Of a DNA stretch of 64,000 nucleotides, positions 1-14,100 are shown in pieces. Below the pieces are notes generated by a model, which saw nothing but the letters and a program-made list of their open reading frames with translations, was not told the origin of the DNA and did no database searches. How positions within the stretch are numbered: the stretch's first letter is position 1; each line of letters opens with the position of its first letter. The position numbers and the translations under genes were made by a program. Source of the stretch: Impatiens glandulifera (taxonomy: Eukaryota > Streptophyta > Magnoliopsida > Ericales > Balsaminaceae); the NCBI RefSeq assembly GCF_907164915.1, contig NC_061867.1:28000308-28064307 (forward strand), in the 5' to 3' direction.

Positions 1-743
1 CTCACAATATGCGATCAAACATAAAGCAACCTACCACAATATGAACGCCAATTTTGAGATCGTGGAATCTACTCCAGAAAACCAACCTACAAAACTCTTG
101 TATAAGTACTTGTCAAACATATCAATAAATATTAAAACTAACATTTAGTAAATTTATGAAACCATGAAGCAAAATATTTTACAGTCACAATAATATTTCC
201 CAAGTCAATCCGAACATAAATGTGATTTTAAAAATCACGATTGTTAACAATTGGAATGACCCTTGACATATCTTCTGTGTAACAAATGATTGATAAAATA
301 TTAATAATTGCAAGTTCTCTATCACTTTCTATTTGTGATAATATATTTATTAATTAAATAAATACAATTTAAATTGAAAGTTTTCTTACACAACAAAAAT
401 AACTTAACAAAATAAATGACATCATACGACAAAAAAGTGAAAATGAATTTGGAATACAAAATTAAAATTGAAATAAAAACAATTAATTGTTTTAGAGAGG
501 TGTAACTCATTTCATTTATTCACTAAATTGCGCAAAATACAACTTAGTGAAAAAAGGAGGGAACAAACAAGAAAAAAAAAGAAGTTGGCCCAAGAGAAAA
601 TACTAATTTCATGAGATCCCTCTTGTTCCTATTTAATCTTCCTTGTTTCAAGGGGCTACCGACTGCTCCATAGATAAGAACATTCTTCCGAAGTTGTGAT
701 TTTATAAGATGAATTTGCGTGGAAATTATATAAATAGCATCAT
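1..743. other. AT-rich intergenic sequence
   Basis: I see no gene here. The sequence is AT-rich with stops in all frames. At about 540-730 it is less AT-rich but has no recognisable motif. The last few bases run directly into the 7-bp satellite without a visible transposon boundary. Confidence 0.6.
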
Positions 744-860
744 GCATCGAGCATCGAGCATCGAGCATCGAGCATCGAGAATCGAGCATCGAGCATCGAG
801 CATCGAGCATTGAGCATCGAGCATCGAGCATCGAGCATCGAGCATCGAGCATCGAGCATC
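744..860. repeat. Left-edge variant block of the heptamer array (GCATCGA)
   Basis: The first roughly 16 units read GCATCGA (with a GAATCGA and a GCATTGA) rather than GCATCAA. They form a distinct edge block before the main C-type block. This variant is otherwise rare in the array (brief GCATTGA units near 1340, 2580 and 10365). Confidence 0.85.
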
Positions 861-3800
861 AAGCATCTAGCATCAAGCATCAAGCATCAAGCATCAAGCA
901 TCAAGCATCCAGCATCAAGCATCAAGCATCAAGCATCAAGCATCAAGCATCAAGCATCAAACATCAAGCATCAAGCATCAAGCATCAAGCATCAAGCATC
1001 AAGCATCAAGCATCAAGAATCAAGCATCAAGCATCAAGCATCAAGCATCAAGCATCAAGCATCAAGCATCAAGCATCAAGCATCAATCATCAAGCATCAA
1101 GCATCAAGAATCAAGAATCAAGAATCAAGCATCAAGTATCAAGCATCAAGAATCAAGCATCAAGCATCAAGCATCAAACATCAAGTATCAAGCATCAAGC
1201 ATCAAGCATCAAGCATCAAGCATCAAGCATCAAGCATCAAGAATCAAGCATCAAGCATCAAGAATAAAGCATCAAACATCAAGCATCAAGTATCAAGAAT
1301 CAAGCATCAAGCATCAAGCATCAAGCATCAAGCATCAACCATTGAGCATTGAGCATTAAGCATTAAGCATTAAGCATCAAGCATCAAGCATCAAGCATCA
1401 AGCATCAAGCATCAAGCATCAAGCATCAAGCATCAAGCATCAAGCATCAAGCATCAAGCATCAAGCATCAAGCATCAAGCATCAAGCATCAAGCATCAAG
1501 CATCAAACATCAAGCATTAAGCATCAAGCATAAGGCATCAAGCATTAAGCATTAAGGATTAAGCATTAAGCATCAAGCATCAAGCATCAAGCATCAAGCA
1601 TCAAGCATCAAGCATCAAGCATCAAGCATCAAGCATCAAGCATCAAGTATCAAGCATCAAGCATCAAGCATCAAGCATCAAGCATCAAGCATCAAGAATC
1701 AAACATCAAGCATCAAGCATCAAGCATCAAGCATTAAGCATTAAGCATCAATAATCAAACATTAAGCATTAAGCATTAAGACTTAAGAATTAACCATTTA
1801 ACATTAAGCATTTAGCATTAAGCATTAAGCATTAAGCATTAAGCATTAAGCATTAAGCATTAAGCATTAAGCATTAAGCATTAAGCATTAAGCATTAAGC
1901 ATTAAGCATTAAGCATTAAGTATTAAGCATTAAGCATTAAGCATTAAGCATTAAGCATTAAGCATTAAGCATTAAGCATTAAGCATTAAGCATTAAGCAT
2001 TAAGCATTAAGCATTAAGCATTAAGCATTAAGCATTAAGCATTAAGCATTAAGCATTAAGCATTAAGCATTAAGCATTAAGCATTAAGAATTAAGCATTA
2101 AGCATTAAGCATTAAGCATTAAGCATTAAGCATTAAGCATTAAACATCAAGCATTAAGAATTAAGCATTAAGCATTAAGCATCAAGCATCAAGCATCAAG
2201 CATCAAGCATCAAGCATCAAGCATCAAGCATCAAGCATCAAGCATCAAGCATCAAGCATCAAGCATCAAGCATCAAGCATCAAGCATCAAGCATCAAGCA
2301 TCAAGCATCAAGCATCAAGCATCAAGCATCAAGCATCAATCATCAAGCATCAAGCATCAAGAATCAAGAATCAAGAATCAAGCATCAAGTATCAAGCATC
2401 AAGAATCAAGCATCAAGCATCAAGCATCAAACATCAAGTATCAAGCATCAAGCATCAAGCATCAAGCATCAAGCATCAAGTATAATTCATCAAGAATCAA
2501 GCATCAAGCATCAAGAATAAAGCATCAAACATCAAGCATCAAGTATCAAGAATCAAGCATCAAGCATCAAGCATCAAGCATTGAGCATTAAGCATTAAGC
2601 ATTAAGCATTAAGCATCAAGCATCAAGCATCAAGCATCAAGCATCAAGCATCAAGCATCAAGCATCAAGCATCAAGCATCAAGCATCAAGCATCAAGCAT
2701 CAAGCATCAAGCATCAAGCATCAAGCATCAAGCATCAAACATCAAGCATTAAGCATCAAGCATAAGGCATCAAGCATTAAGCATTAAGGATTAAGCATTA
2801 AGCATCAAGCATCAAGCATCAAGCATCAAGCATCAAGCATCAAGCATCAAGCATCAAGCATCAAGCATCAAGCATCAAGCATCAAGCATCAAGTATCAAG
2901 CATCAAGCATCAAGCATCAAGCATCAAGCATCAAGCATCAAGAATCAAACATCAAGCATCAAGCATCAAGCATCAAGCATTAAGCATTAAGCAATAAGCA
3001 TCAAACATTAAGCATTAAGCATTAAGACTTAAGAATTAACCATTTAACATTAAGCATTTAGCATTAAGCATTAAGCATTAAGCATTAAGCATTAAGCATT
3101 AAGCATTAAGCATTAAGCATTAAGCATTAAGCATTAAGCATTAAGTATTAAGCATTAAGCATTAAGCATTAAGCATTAAGCATTAAGCATTAAGCATTAA
3201 GCATTAAGCATTAAGCATTAAGCATTAAGCATTAAGCATTAAGCATTAAGCATTAAGCATTAAGCATTAAGAATTAAGCATTAAGCATTAAGCATTAAGC
3301 ATTAAGCATTAAGAATTAAGCATTAAGCATTAAGCATTAAGCATTAAGCATTAAGCATTAAGCATTAAGCATTAAGCATTAAGAATTAAGCATTAAGCAT
3401 TAAGCATTAAGCATCAAGCATCAAGCATCAAGCATCAAGCATCAAGCATCAAGCATCAAGCATCAAGCATCAAGCATCAAGCATCAAGCATCAAGCATCA
3501 AGCATCAAGCATCAAGCATCAAGCATCAAGCATCAAGCATCAAGCATCAAGCATCAAGCATCAAGCATCAAGCATCAAGCATCAAGCATCAAGCATCAAG
3601 AATCAAGCATCAAGCATCAAGCATCAAGCATCAAGCATCAAGCATCAAGCATCAAGAATCAAGAATCAAGCATCAAGCATCAAGCATCAAGCATCTAGCA
3701 TCAAGCATCAAGCATCAAGCATCAAGCATCAAGCATCAAGCATCAATCATCAAGTATAATTCATCAAGAATCACGCATCAAGCATCAAGCATCAAGCATC

Positions 3801-6800
3801 AAGCATCAAGCATGAAGCATGAAGCATCAAGCATCAAGCATCAAGCATCAAGCATCAAGCATCAAGCATCAAGCATCAAGCATCAAGCATGAAGCATGAA
3901 GCATGAAGCATGAAGCATGAAGCATGAAGCATGAAGCATGAAGCATGAAGCATGAAGCATGAAGCATGAAGCATGAAGCATGAAGCATGAAGCATGAAGC
4001 ATGAAGCATGAAGCATGAAGCATTAAGCATTAAGCATTAAGCATTAAACATAAAGCATCAAGCATCAAGCATCAAGCATCCAGCATCAAGCATCAAGCAT
4101 CAAGCATCCAGCATCAAGCATATAGCATCAAGCATCAAGCATCAAGCATCAAGCATCAAGCATCAAGCATCAAGCATCAAGCATCAAGCATCAAGCATCA
4201 AGAATCAAGAATCAAGAATCAAGCATCAAGCATCAAGCATCAAGCATCAAGCATCAAGCATCAAGCATCAAGCAACAAGCATCAAGCATCAAGCATCAAG
4301 CATTAAGCATCAAGCATCAAGCATCAAGCATCAAGCATCAAGCATCAAGCATCAAGCATCAAGCATCAAGCATCAAGCATATAGCATCAAGCATCAAGCA
4401 TCAATCATCAAGCATCAAGCATCAAGCATCAAGCATCAAGCATCAAGCATCAAGCATCAAGCATCAAGCATCAAGCAATAAGCATCAAGCATCAAGCATT
4501 AAGCATTAAGCATTAAGCATTAAGCATTAAGCATCAAGCATCAAGCATTAAGCATCAAACATCAAGCATCAAGCATCAAGCATCAAGCATCAAGCATCAA
4601 GCATCAAGCATCAAGCATCAAGCATCAAGCATCAAGCATCAAGCATTAAGCATTAAGCATTAAGCATCAAGCATTAAGAATTAAGCATTAAGCATTAAGC
4701 ATTAAGCATCAAGCATCAAGCATCAAGCATCAAGCATCAAGCATCAAGCATCAAGCATCAAGCATCAAGCATCAAGCATCAAGCATCAAGCATCAAGCAT
4801 CAAGCATCAAGCATCAAGCATCAAGCATCAAGCATCAAGCATCAAGCATCAAGCATCAAGCATCAAGCATCAAGCATCAAGCATCAAGCATCAAGCATCA
4901 AGCATCAAGCATCAAGCATCAAGCATCAAGCATCAAGCATTAAGCATCAAGCATCAAGCATCAAGCATCAAGCATCAAGCAACAAGCATCAAGCATCAAG
5001 AATCAAGCATCAAGCATCAAGCATCAAGCATCAAGCATCAAGCATCAAGCATCTAGCATCAAGCATCAAGCATCAAGCATCAAGCATCAAGCATCAAGCA
5101 TCAAGCATCAAGCATCAAGCATCAAGCATCAATCATCAAGCATCAAGCATCAAGCATCAAGCATCAAGCATCAAGCATCAAGCATCAAGCATCAAGCATC
5201 AATCATCAAGCATCAATCATCAATCATCAAGCATCAAGCATCAAGCATCAAGCATCAAGCATCAAGCATCAAGTTCAAAGCATGAAGCATGAAGCATGAA
5301 GCATGAAGCATGAAGCATGAATCATGAAGCATGAAGCATGAAGCATGAAGCATGAAGCATGAAGCATGAAGCATGAAGCATTAAGCATTAAGCATGAAGC
5401 ATTAAGAATTAAACATTAAGCATTAAGCATGAAGCATGAAGCATTAAGAATTAAGCATTAAGCATTAAGCATTAAGCATTAAGCATTAAGCATTAAGCAT
5501 TAAGCATTAAGCATTAAGCATTAAGCATTAAGCATTAAGCATCAAGCATTAAGCATTAAGCATTAAGCATTAAGCATCAAGCATCAAGCATCAAGAATCA
5601 AGCATCAAGCATCAAGCATCAAGCATCAAGCATCAAGCATCAAACATCAAGCATCAAGCATAAAGCATCAAGCATAAAGCATAAAGCATGAAGCATGAAG
5701 CATGAAGCATGAAGCATAAAGCATAAAGCATAAAGCATAAAGCATAAAGCATAAAGCATAAAGCATAAAGCATAAAGCATAAAGCATGAAGCATAAAGCA
5801 TGAAGCATGAAGCATAAAGCATGAAGCATAAAGCATAAAGCATAAAGCATAAAGCATAAAGCATAAAGCATAAAGCATAAAGCATAAAGCATAAAGCATA
5901 AAGCATAAAGCATAAAGCATAAAGCATCAAGCATCAAGCATAAAGCATCAAGCATCAAGCATCAAGCATCAAGCATCAAGCATCAAGCATCAAGCATCAA
6001 GCATCAAGCATCAAGCATCAAGCATCAAGCATCAAGCATCAAGCATCAAGCATGAAGCATGAAGCATGAAGCATGAAGCATGAAGCATGAAGCATGAAGC
6101 ATGAAGCATGAAGCATGAAGCATGAAGCATGAAGCATGAAGCATGAAGCATGAAGCATGAAGCATTAAGCATTAAACATAAAGCATCAAGCATCAAGCAT
6201 CAAGCATCAAGCATCAAGCATCAAGCATCCAGCATCAAGCATCAAGCATCAAGCATCAAGCATCCAGCATCAAGCATATAGCATCAAGCATCAAGCATCA
6301 AGCATCAAGCATTAAGCATCAAGCATCAAGCATCAAGCATCAAGAATCAAGCATCAAGCATCAAGCATCAAGCATCAAGCATCAAGCATCAAGCATCAAG
6401 CATCAAGCATCAAGCATCAAGCATCAAGCATTAAGCATCAAGCATCAAGCATCAAGCATCAAGCATCAAGCATCAAGCATCAAGCATCAAGCATCAAGCA
6501 TATAGCATCAAGCATCAAGCATCAAGCATCAAGCATCAAGCATCAAGCATCAAGCATCAAGCATCAAGCATCAAGCATCAAGCATTAAACATCAAGCATC
6601 AAGCATTAAGAATTAAGCATTAAGCATTAAGTATTAAGCATCAAGCATCAAGCATCAAGCATTAAGCATCAAACATCAAGCATCAAGCATCAAGCATCAA
6701 GCATCAAGCATCAAGCATCAAGCATCAAGCATCAAGCATCAAGCATCAAGCATCAAGCATCAAGCATTAAGCATTAAGCATTAAGCATTAAGCATCAAGC

Positions 6801-9800
6801 ATTAAGAATTAAGCATTAAGCATTAAGCATTAAGCATCAAGCATCAAGCATCAAGCATCAAGCATCAAGCATCAAGCATCAAGCATCAAGCATCAAGCAT
6901 CAAGCATCAAGCATCAAGCATCAAGCATCAAGCATCAAGCATCAAGCATCAAGCATCAAGCATCAAGCATCAAGCATCAAGCATCAAGCATCAAGCATCA
7001 AGCATCAAGCATCAAGCATCAAGCATCAAGCATCAAGCATTAAGCATTAAGCATCAAGCATCAAGCATCAAGGATCAAGCATCAAGCATCAAGCAACAAG
7101 CATCAAGCATCAAGAATCAAGCATCAAGCATCAAGCATCAAGCATCAAGCATCAAGCATCAAGCATCAAGCATCAAGCATCAAGCATCAAGCATCAAGCA
7201 TCTAGCATCAAGCATCAAGCATCAAGCATCAAGCATCAAGCATCAAGCATCAAGCATCAAGCATCAAGCATCAAGCATCAAGCATCAATCATCAAGCATC
7301 AAGCATCAAGCATCAAGCATCAAGCATCAAGCATCAAGCATCAATCATCAAGCATCAATCATCAATCATCAAGCATCAAGCATCAAGCATCAAGCATCAA
7401 GCATCAAGCATCAAGCATCAAGCATCAAGCATCAAGTTCAAAGCATCAAGCATGAAGCATGAAGCATGAAGCATGAAGCATGAAGCATGAAGCATGAAGC
7501 ATGAAGCATGAAGCATGAAGCATGAAGCATGAAGCATGAAGCATGAAGTATGAAGCATGAAGCATGAAGCATTAAGCATTAAGCATGAAGCATTAAGAAT
7601 TAAACATTAAGCATTAAGCATTTAGCATTAAGTATTACGCATGAAGCATGAAGCATTAAGAATTAAGCATTAAGCATTAAGCATTAAGCATTAAGCATTA
7701 AGCATTAAGCATTAAGCATTAAGCATTAAGCATTAAGCATTAAGCATTAAGCATTAAGCATTAAGCATTAAGCATTAAGCATTAAGAAATAAGGATTAAG
7801 CATTAAGCATTAAGCATCAAGCATTAAACATTAAGCATCAAGCATCAAGCATCAAGCATCAAGCATCAAGAATCAAGCATCAAGCATCAAGCATCAAGCA
7901 TCAAGCATCAAGCATCAAACATCAAGCATCAAGCATCAAGCATAAAGCATAAAGCATGAAGCATGAAGCATGAAGCATGAAGCATAAGCATAAAGCATAA
8001 AGCATAAAGCATAAAGCATTAAGCATAAAGCATAAAGCATAAAGCATAAAGCATAAAGCATAAAGCATAAAGCATAAAGCATGAAGCATAAAGCATGAAG
8101 CATGAAGCATAAAGCATGAAGCATGAAGCATAAAGCATAAAGCATAAAGCATGAAGCATGAAGCATGAAGCATGAAGCATGAAGCATGAAGCATGAAGCA
8201 TTAAGCATGAAGCATAAAGCATAAAGCATAAAGCATATAGCATAAAGCATAAAGCATCAAGAATCAAGAATCAAACTTTAAGCATGATGCATGAAGCATT
8301 AAGCATCAAGCATCAAGCATCAAGCATCAAGCATCAAGCATCAAGCATCAAGCATCAAGCATCAAGCATCAAGCATCAAGCATCAAGCATCAAGCATGAG
8401 CATGAAGCATGAAGCATCAAGTATCAAGAATCAAGCATCAAGAATCAAGCATCAAGAATCAAGCATAAAGCATAAAGCATAAAGCATTTAGCATAAAGCA
8501 TAAAGCATAAAGCATAAAGCATAAAGCATAAAGCATAAAGCATAAAGCATAAAGCATAAAGCATAAAGCATAAAGCATAAAGAATAAAGCATAAAGCATA
8601 AAGCATAAAGCATAAAGCATAAAGCATAAAGCATAAAGCATAAAGCATAAAGCATAAAGCATAAAGCATAAAGCATAAAGCATAAAGAATAAAGAATAAA
8701 GCATAAAGGCTAAAGCATAAAGCATAAAGCATAAAGCATGAAGCATGAAGCATGAAGCATGAAGCATGAAGCATAAAGCATGAAGCATAAAGCATGAAGC
8801 ATAAAGCATGAAGCATGAAGCATAAAGCATGAATCATAAAGCATGAAGCATGAAGCATGAAGCATGAAGCATGAAGCATGAAGCATGAAGCATGAAGCAT
8901 GAAGCATGAAGCATGAAGCATGAAGCATGAAGCATGAAGCATGAAGCATGAAGCATGAAGCATGAAGCATGAAGCATAAAGCATAAAGCATAAAGCATCA
9001 AGCATCAAGAATCAAGAATCAAACTTTAAGCATGAAGTATAAAGCATGAAGCATGAAGCATCAAGAATAAAGCATCAAGAATCAAGCATCAAGCATCAAG
9101 AATCAAGCATCAAGCATCAAGCATCAAGAATAAAGCATCAAGCATAAAGCATGAAGCATAAAGCATGAAGCAAGAAGCATGAAGCATGAAGCATAAAGCA
9201 TGAAGCATGAAGCATAGAGCATGAAGCATGAAGCATGAAGCATGAAGCATGAAGCATGAAGCATGAAGCATGAAGCATGAAGCATGAAGCATGAAGCATG
9301 AAGCATGAAGCATGAAGCATGAAGCATGAAGCATGAAGCATGAAGCATGAAGCATAAAGAAAAAAGCATCAAGAATCAAGCATCAAGAATCAATCATCAA
9401 GCATCAAGCATCAAGCATCAAGAATCAAGCATCAAGCATCAAGAATTAAGCATCAAGCATCAAGCATCAAGCATCAAGCATCAAGCATCAAGCATCAAGC
9501 ATCAAGCACCAAGCATCAAGCACCAAGCACCAAGCACCAAGCACCAAGCACCAAGCACCAAGCACCAAGCATCAAGCATCAACATCAAGCATCAAGCATC
9601 AAGCATCAAGCATCAAGCATCAAGCATCAAGCATCTAGCATCAAGCATCAAGCATCAAGCATCAAGCATCAAGCATCAAGCATCAAGCATCAAACATCAA
9701 TCATCAAGCATCAAGCATCAAGCATCAAGCATCAAGCATCAAGCATCAAGCATCAAGCATCAAGCATCAAGCATCAAGCATCAAGCATCAAGCATCAAGA

Positions 9801-11094
9801 ATCAAGCATCAAGCATCAAGCATCAAGCATCAAGCATCAAGCATCAAGCATCAAGCATCAAGCATCAAGCATCAAGCATCAAGCATCAAGCATGAAGCAT
9901 GAAGCATGAAGCATGAAGCATTAAGCATTAAGCATTAAGCATTAAGCATTAAGCATTAAGCATTAAGCATTAAGCATTAAGCATTAAGCATTAAGCATTA
10001 AGCATTAAGCATTAATCATTAATCATTAATCATTAATCATTAAGCATTAAGCATTAAGCATTAAGCATTAAGCATTAAGCATGAAGCATGAAGCATTAAG
10101 AACGAAGAATGAAGCATTAAGAATTAAGCATTAGGAATTAGGCATTAGGAATTAGGCATTAAGCATTAAACATTAAGCATTAAGCATTAAGCATTAAGCA
10201 TTAAGCATTAAGCATTAAGCATTAAGCATTAAGCATTAAGCATTAAGCATTAAGCATTAAGCATTAAGCATTAAGCATTAAGCATTAATCATTAATCATT
10301 AATCATTAATCATTAATCATTAAGCATTAAGCATTAAGCATTAAGCATTAAGCATTAAGCATTGAGCATTGAGCATTAAGCATTAAGCATTAAGCATTAA
10401 GCATTAAGCATTAAGCATTAAGCATTAAGCATTAAGCATTAAGCATTAAGCATTAAGCATTAAGCATTAAGCATTAAGCATTAAGCATCAAGCATCAAGC
10501 ATCAAGCATCAAGCATCAAGCATCAAGCATCAAGCATCAAGCATCCAGCATCCAAGCATCAAGCATAAGCATCAAGCATCAAGCATCAAGCATCAAGCAT
10601 CAAGCATCAAGCATCAAGCATCAAGCATCAAGCATCAAGCATCAAGCATCAAGCATCAAGCATCAAGCATCAAGCATCAAGCATCAAGCATCAAGCATCA
10701 AGCATCAAGCATCAAGCATCAAGCATCAAGCATCAAGCATCAAGCATCAAGCATCAAGCATCAAGCATCAAGCATCAAGCATCAAGCATCAAGCATCAAG
10801 CATCAAGCATCAAGCATCAAGCATCAAGCATCAAGCATCAAGCATCAAGCATTAAGCATAAGCATCAAGCATTAAGCATTAAGCATCAAGCATCAAGCAT
10901 CAAGCATCAAGCATCAAGCATCAAGCATCAAGCATCAAGCATCAAGCATCAAGCATCAAGCATCAAGCATCAAGCATCAAGCATCAAGCATCAAGCATTA
11001 AGCATTAAGCATCAAGAATCAAGCATCAAGCATCAAGCATCAAGCATCAAGCATCAAGCATCAAGCATCAAGCATCAAGCATCAAGCATCAAAG
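744..11094. repeat. 7-bp satellite (GCATNAA)n, about 10.3 kb
   Basis: This is an almost uninterrupted tandem array of a heptamer, GCATNAA (complement TTNATGC). The position after GCAT is C in most units, but long homogeneous blocks have T (about 1800-2150, 3050-3400, 5460-5550, 7670-7790, 9920-10080, 10380-10480), G (about 3885-4020, 6050-6160, 7450-7560, 8830-8970, 9180-9350) or A (about 5700-5920, 8460-8740). Single-base variants such as GAATCAA, GTATCAA and GCATCCA mark register. The unit differs from the common plant telomere TTTAGGG. Because 7 is not divisible by 3, 21 bp (three units) gives a seven-residue periodic peptide with no stop in some frames, so long false ORFs appear. The right end is cut by the assembly gap, so the true length is unknown. 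Confidence 0.95.
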
Positions 11095-11194
11095 NNNNNN
11101 NNNNNNNNNNNNNNNNNNNNNNNNNNNNNNNNNNNNNNNNNNNNNNNNNNNNNNNNNNNNNNNNNNNNNNNNNNNNNNNNNNNNNNNNNNNNNN
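11095..11194. other. Assembly gap, 100 N
   Basis: Exactly 100 undetermined bases separate the 7-bp satellite from the 69-bp satellite. A round 100 is a usual placeholder for a gap of unknown size, so neither the distance between the two satellites nor their adjacency is established. Predicted ORFs that cross it are meaningless. Confidence 0.98.
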
Positions 11195-14100
11195 TGCAGA
11201 TCGGAGCAGGGGTTTTCTCCACTATGAAGAAGTCAATCGCCCCTCCGACTGCAAGAGCAGATCGGAGTTTAGGTCTTCTCCAATTAATGGAAGCGAAGAA
11301 AACAATCGCCACCCCGGCTGCTAGAGCAAACCGGAGCATGGGTTTTCTCTGTTGAACGACAATGAAGAAAACAATCGCCTACCCAACTGCGAGAGCAGAT
11401 CGGAGCAGGGGTTTTCTCCACTATGAAGAAGTCAATCGCCCCTCCGACTGCAAGAGCAGATCGGAGTTTAGGTCTTCTCCAATTAATGGAAGCGAAGAAA
11501 ACAATCGCCACCCCGGCTGCAAGAGCAAACCGGAGCATGGGTTTTCTCTGTTGACGACAATGAAGAAAACAATCGCCTCCCCAACTGCGAGAGCAGATCG
11601 GAGCAGGGGTTTTCTCCACTATGAAGAAGTCAATCGCCCCTCCGACTGCAAGAGCAGATCGGAGTTTAGGTCTTCTCCAATTAATGGAAGCGAAGAAAAC
11701 AATCGTCACCCCGGCTGCGAGAGAAAACCGGAGCATGGGTTTTCTCCGTTGAACAGCAATGAAGAAAACAATCGCCTCCCCAACTGCGAGAGCAGATCGG
11801 AGCAGGGGTTTTCTCCAATGAACGACTATGAAGAAGTCAATCGCCCCTCCGACTGCAAGAGTAGATCGGAGTTTGGGTCTTCTCCAATTAATGGAAGCGA
11901 AGAAAACAATTGCCACCCCGGCTGCGAGAGCAAACCCGAGCATGGGTTTTCTCCGTTGAACGGCAATGAAGAAAACAATCGCCTCCCCAACTGCGAGAGC
12001 ACATCGGAGCAGGGGTTTTCTCCAATGAAAGGCTATGAAGAAGTCAATCGCCCCTCCGACTGCAAGAGCAAATCGGAGTTTGGGTCCTCTCCAATTAATG
12101 AAAGCGAAGAAAACAATCTCCACCCGGCTGCGAGAGCAAACCGGAGCATGGGTTTCTCCGTTGAACGGCAATGAAGAAAACAATCGCCTCCCCAACTGCG
12201 AGAGCAGATCGGAGTAGGGGTTTTCTCCAATGAATGGCTATGAAGAAGTCAATCGCCTCTCCGACTGCAAGAGCAGATCGGAGTTTGGGTCTTCTCCAAT
12301 TAATGGAAGCGAAGAAAACAATCGCCACTCCGGCTGCGAGAGCAAACCGGAGCATGAGTTTTCTCCGTTGAACGGCAATGAAGAAAACAATCGTCTCCTC
12401 AACTGCGAGAGAAGATCGGAGCAGGGGTTTTCTCCAATGAAAGGCTATGAAGAAGTCAATCGCCCCTCCGACTGCAAGAGCAGATCGGAGTTTGGGTCTT
12501 CTCCAATTAATGGAAGCGAAAAAAACAATCGCCACCCGGCTGCAAGAGCAAACCGGAGCATGGGTTTTCTCTGTTGAACGACAATGAAGAAAACAATCGC
12601 CTCCCCAACTGCGAGAGCAGATCGGAGCAGGGGTTTTCTCCACTATGAAGAAGTCAATCGCCCCTCCGACTGCAAGAGCAGATCGGAGTTTAGGTCTTCT
12701 CCAATTAATGGAAGCGAAGAAAACAATCGTCACCCCGGCTGCGAGAGAAAACCGGAGCATGGGTTTTCTCCGTTGAACGGCAATGAAGAAAACAATCGCC
12801 TCCCCAACTGCGAGAGCAGATCGGAGCATGGGTTTTCTCAAATGAATGGCTATGAAGAAGTCAATCGCCCCTCCGACTGCAAGAGCAGATCGGAGTTTCG
12901 GTCTACTCCAATTAATGGAAACGAAGAAAACAATCGCCACCCCGGCTGCGAGAGCAAACCGGAACATGGGTTTTCTCCATTGAACGGCAATGAAGAAAAC
13001 TATCGCCTCCCCAACTGCGAGAGCAGATCGGAGCAAGGGTTTTCTCCAATGAACGGCTATGAAGAAGTCAATCGCCCCTCCGACTGCAAGAGCAGATCGA
13101 AGTTTGGGTCTTCTCCTATTAATGGAAGCGAAGAAAACAATCGCCACCCCGGCTGCGAGAGAAAACCGGAGCATGGGTTTTCTCCGTTGAACGACAATGA
13201 AGAAAACAATCGCCTCCCCAACTGCGAGAGCAGATCGAAGCAGGGGTTTTCTCCAATGAACGGCTATAAAGAAGTCAATCGCCCTTCCGACTGCAAGAGC
13301 AGATCGGAGTTTGGGTCTTCTCCAATTAATGGAAGCGAAGAAAACAATCGCCACCCCGGCTGCAAGAGCAAACAGGAGCATGGATTTTCTCCGTTGAACG
13401 ACAATGAAGAAAACAATCGCCTACCCAACTGCGAGAGCAGATCGGAGCAAGGGTTTTCTCCAATGAACAGCTATGTAGAAGTCAATCGCCCCTCCGACTG
13501 CAAGAGGATATCGGAGTTTGGGTCTTCTCCAATTAATGGAAGCGAAGAAAACAATCGCCACCCCGGCTGCGAGAGCAAACCGGAGCATGGATTTTCTCCG
13601 TTGAACGGCAATGAAGAAAACAATCGCCTCCCCAACTGCGAGAGCAAATCGGAGCAGGGTTTTCTCCAATGAACGGCTATGAAGAAGTTAATCGCCCCTC
13701 CGACTGCAAGAGCAGATCGGAGTTTAGGTCTTCTCCAATTAATGGAAGCGAAGAAAACAATCGCCACCCCGGCTGCGAGAGCAAACCGGAGCATGAGTTT
13801 TCTCCGTTGAACGACAATGAAGAAAACAATCGCCTCCCCAACCGCGAGAGCAGATCGGAGCAGGGGTTTTCTCCAATGAACGGCTATGAAGAAGTCAATC
13901 GCTCCTCCGACTGCAAGAAGAGATCGGAGTTTGGGTTTTCTCCAATTTATGGAAGCGAAGAAAACAATCGCCACCCCGGCTGCGAGAGAAAACCGGAGCA
14001 TGAGTTTTCTCCGTTGAACGACAATGAAGAAAACAATCGCCTCCCCAACTGCGAGAGCAGATCGGAGCAGGGGTTTTCTCCAATGAACGGCTATGAAGAA

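Noticed and set aside
544..9895. Many long ORFs in the 7-bp array (repeats like MLYALCF or IKHQASS)
   Set aside because: They are translations of the heptamer; 21 bp gives a seven-residue period in any stop-free frame. No start context, domain or codon bias.
744..11094. Telomeric or CRISPR-like array
   Set aside because: The unit is not TTTAGGG or a known telomere variant that I can recall, and the repeats are contiguous without unique spacers.
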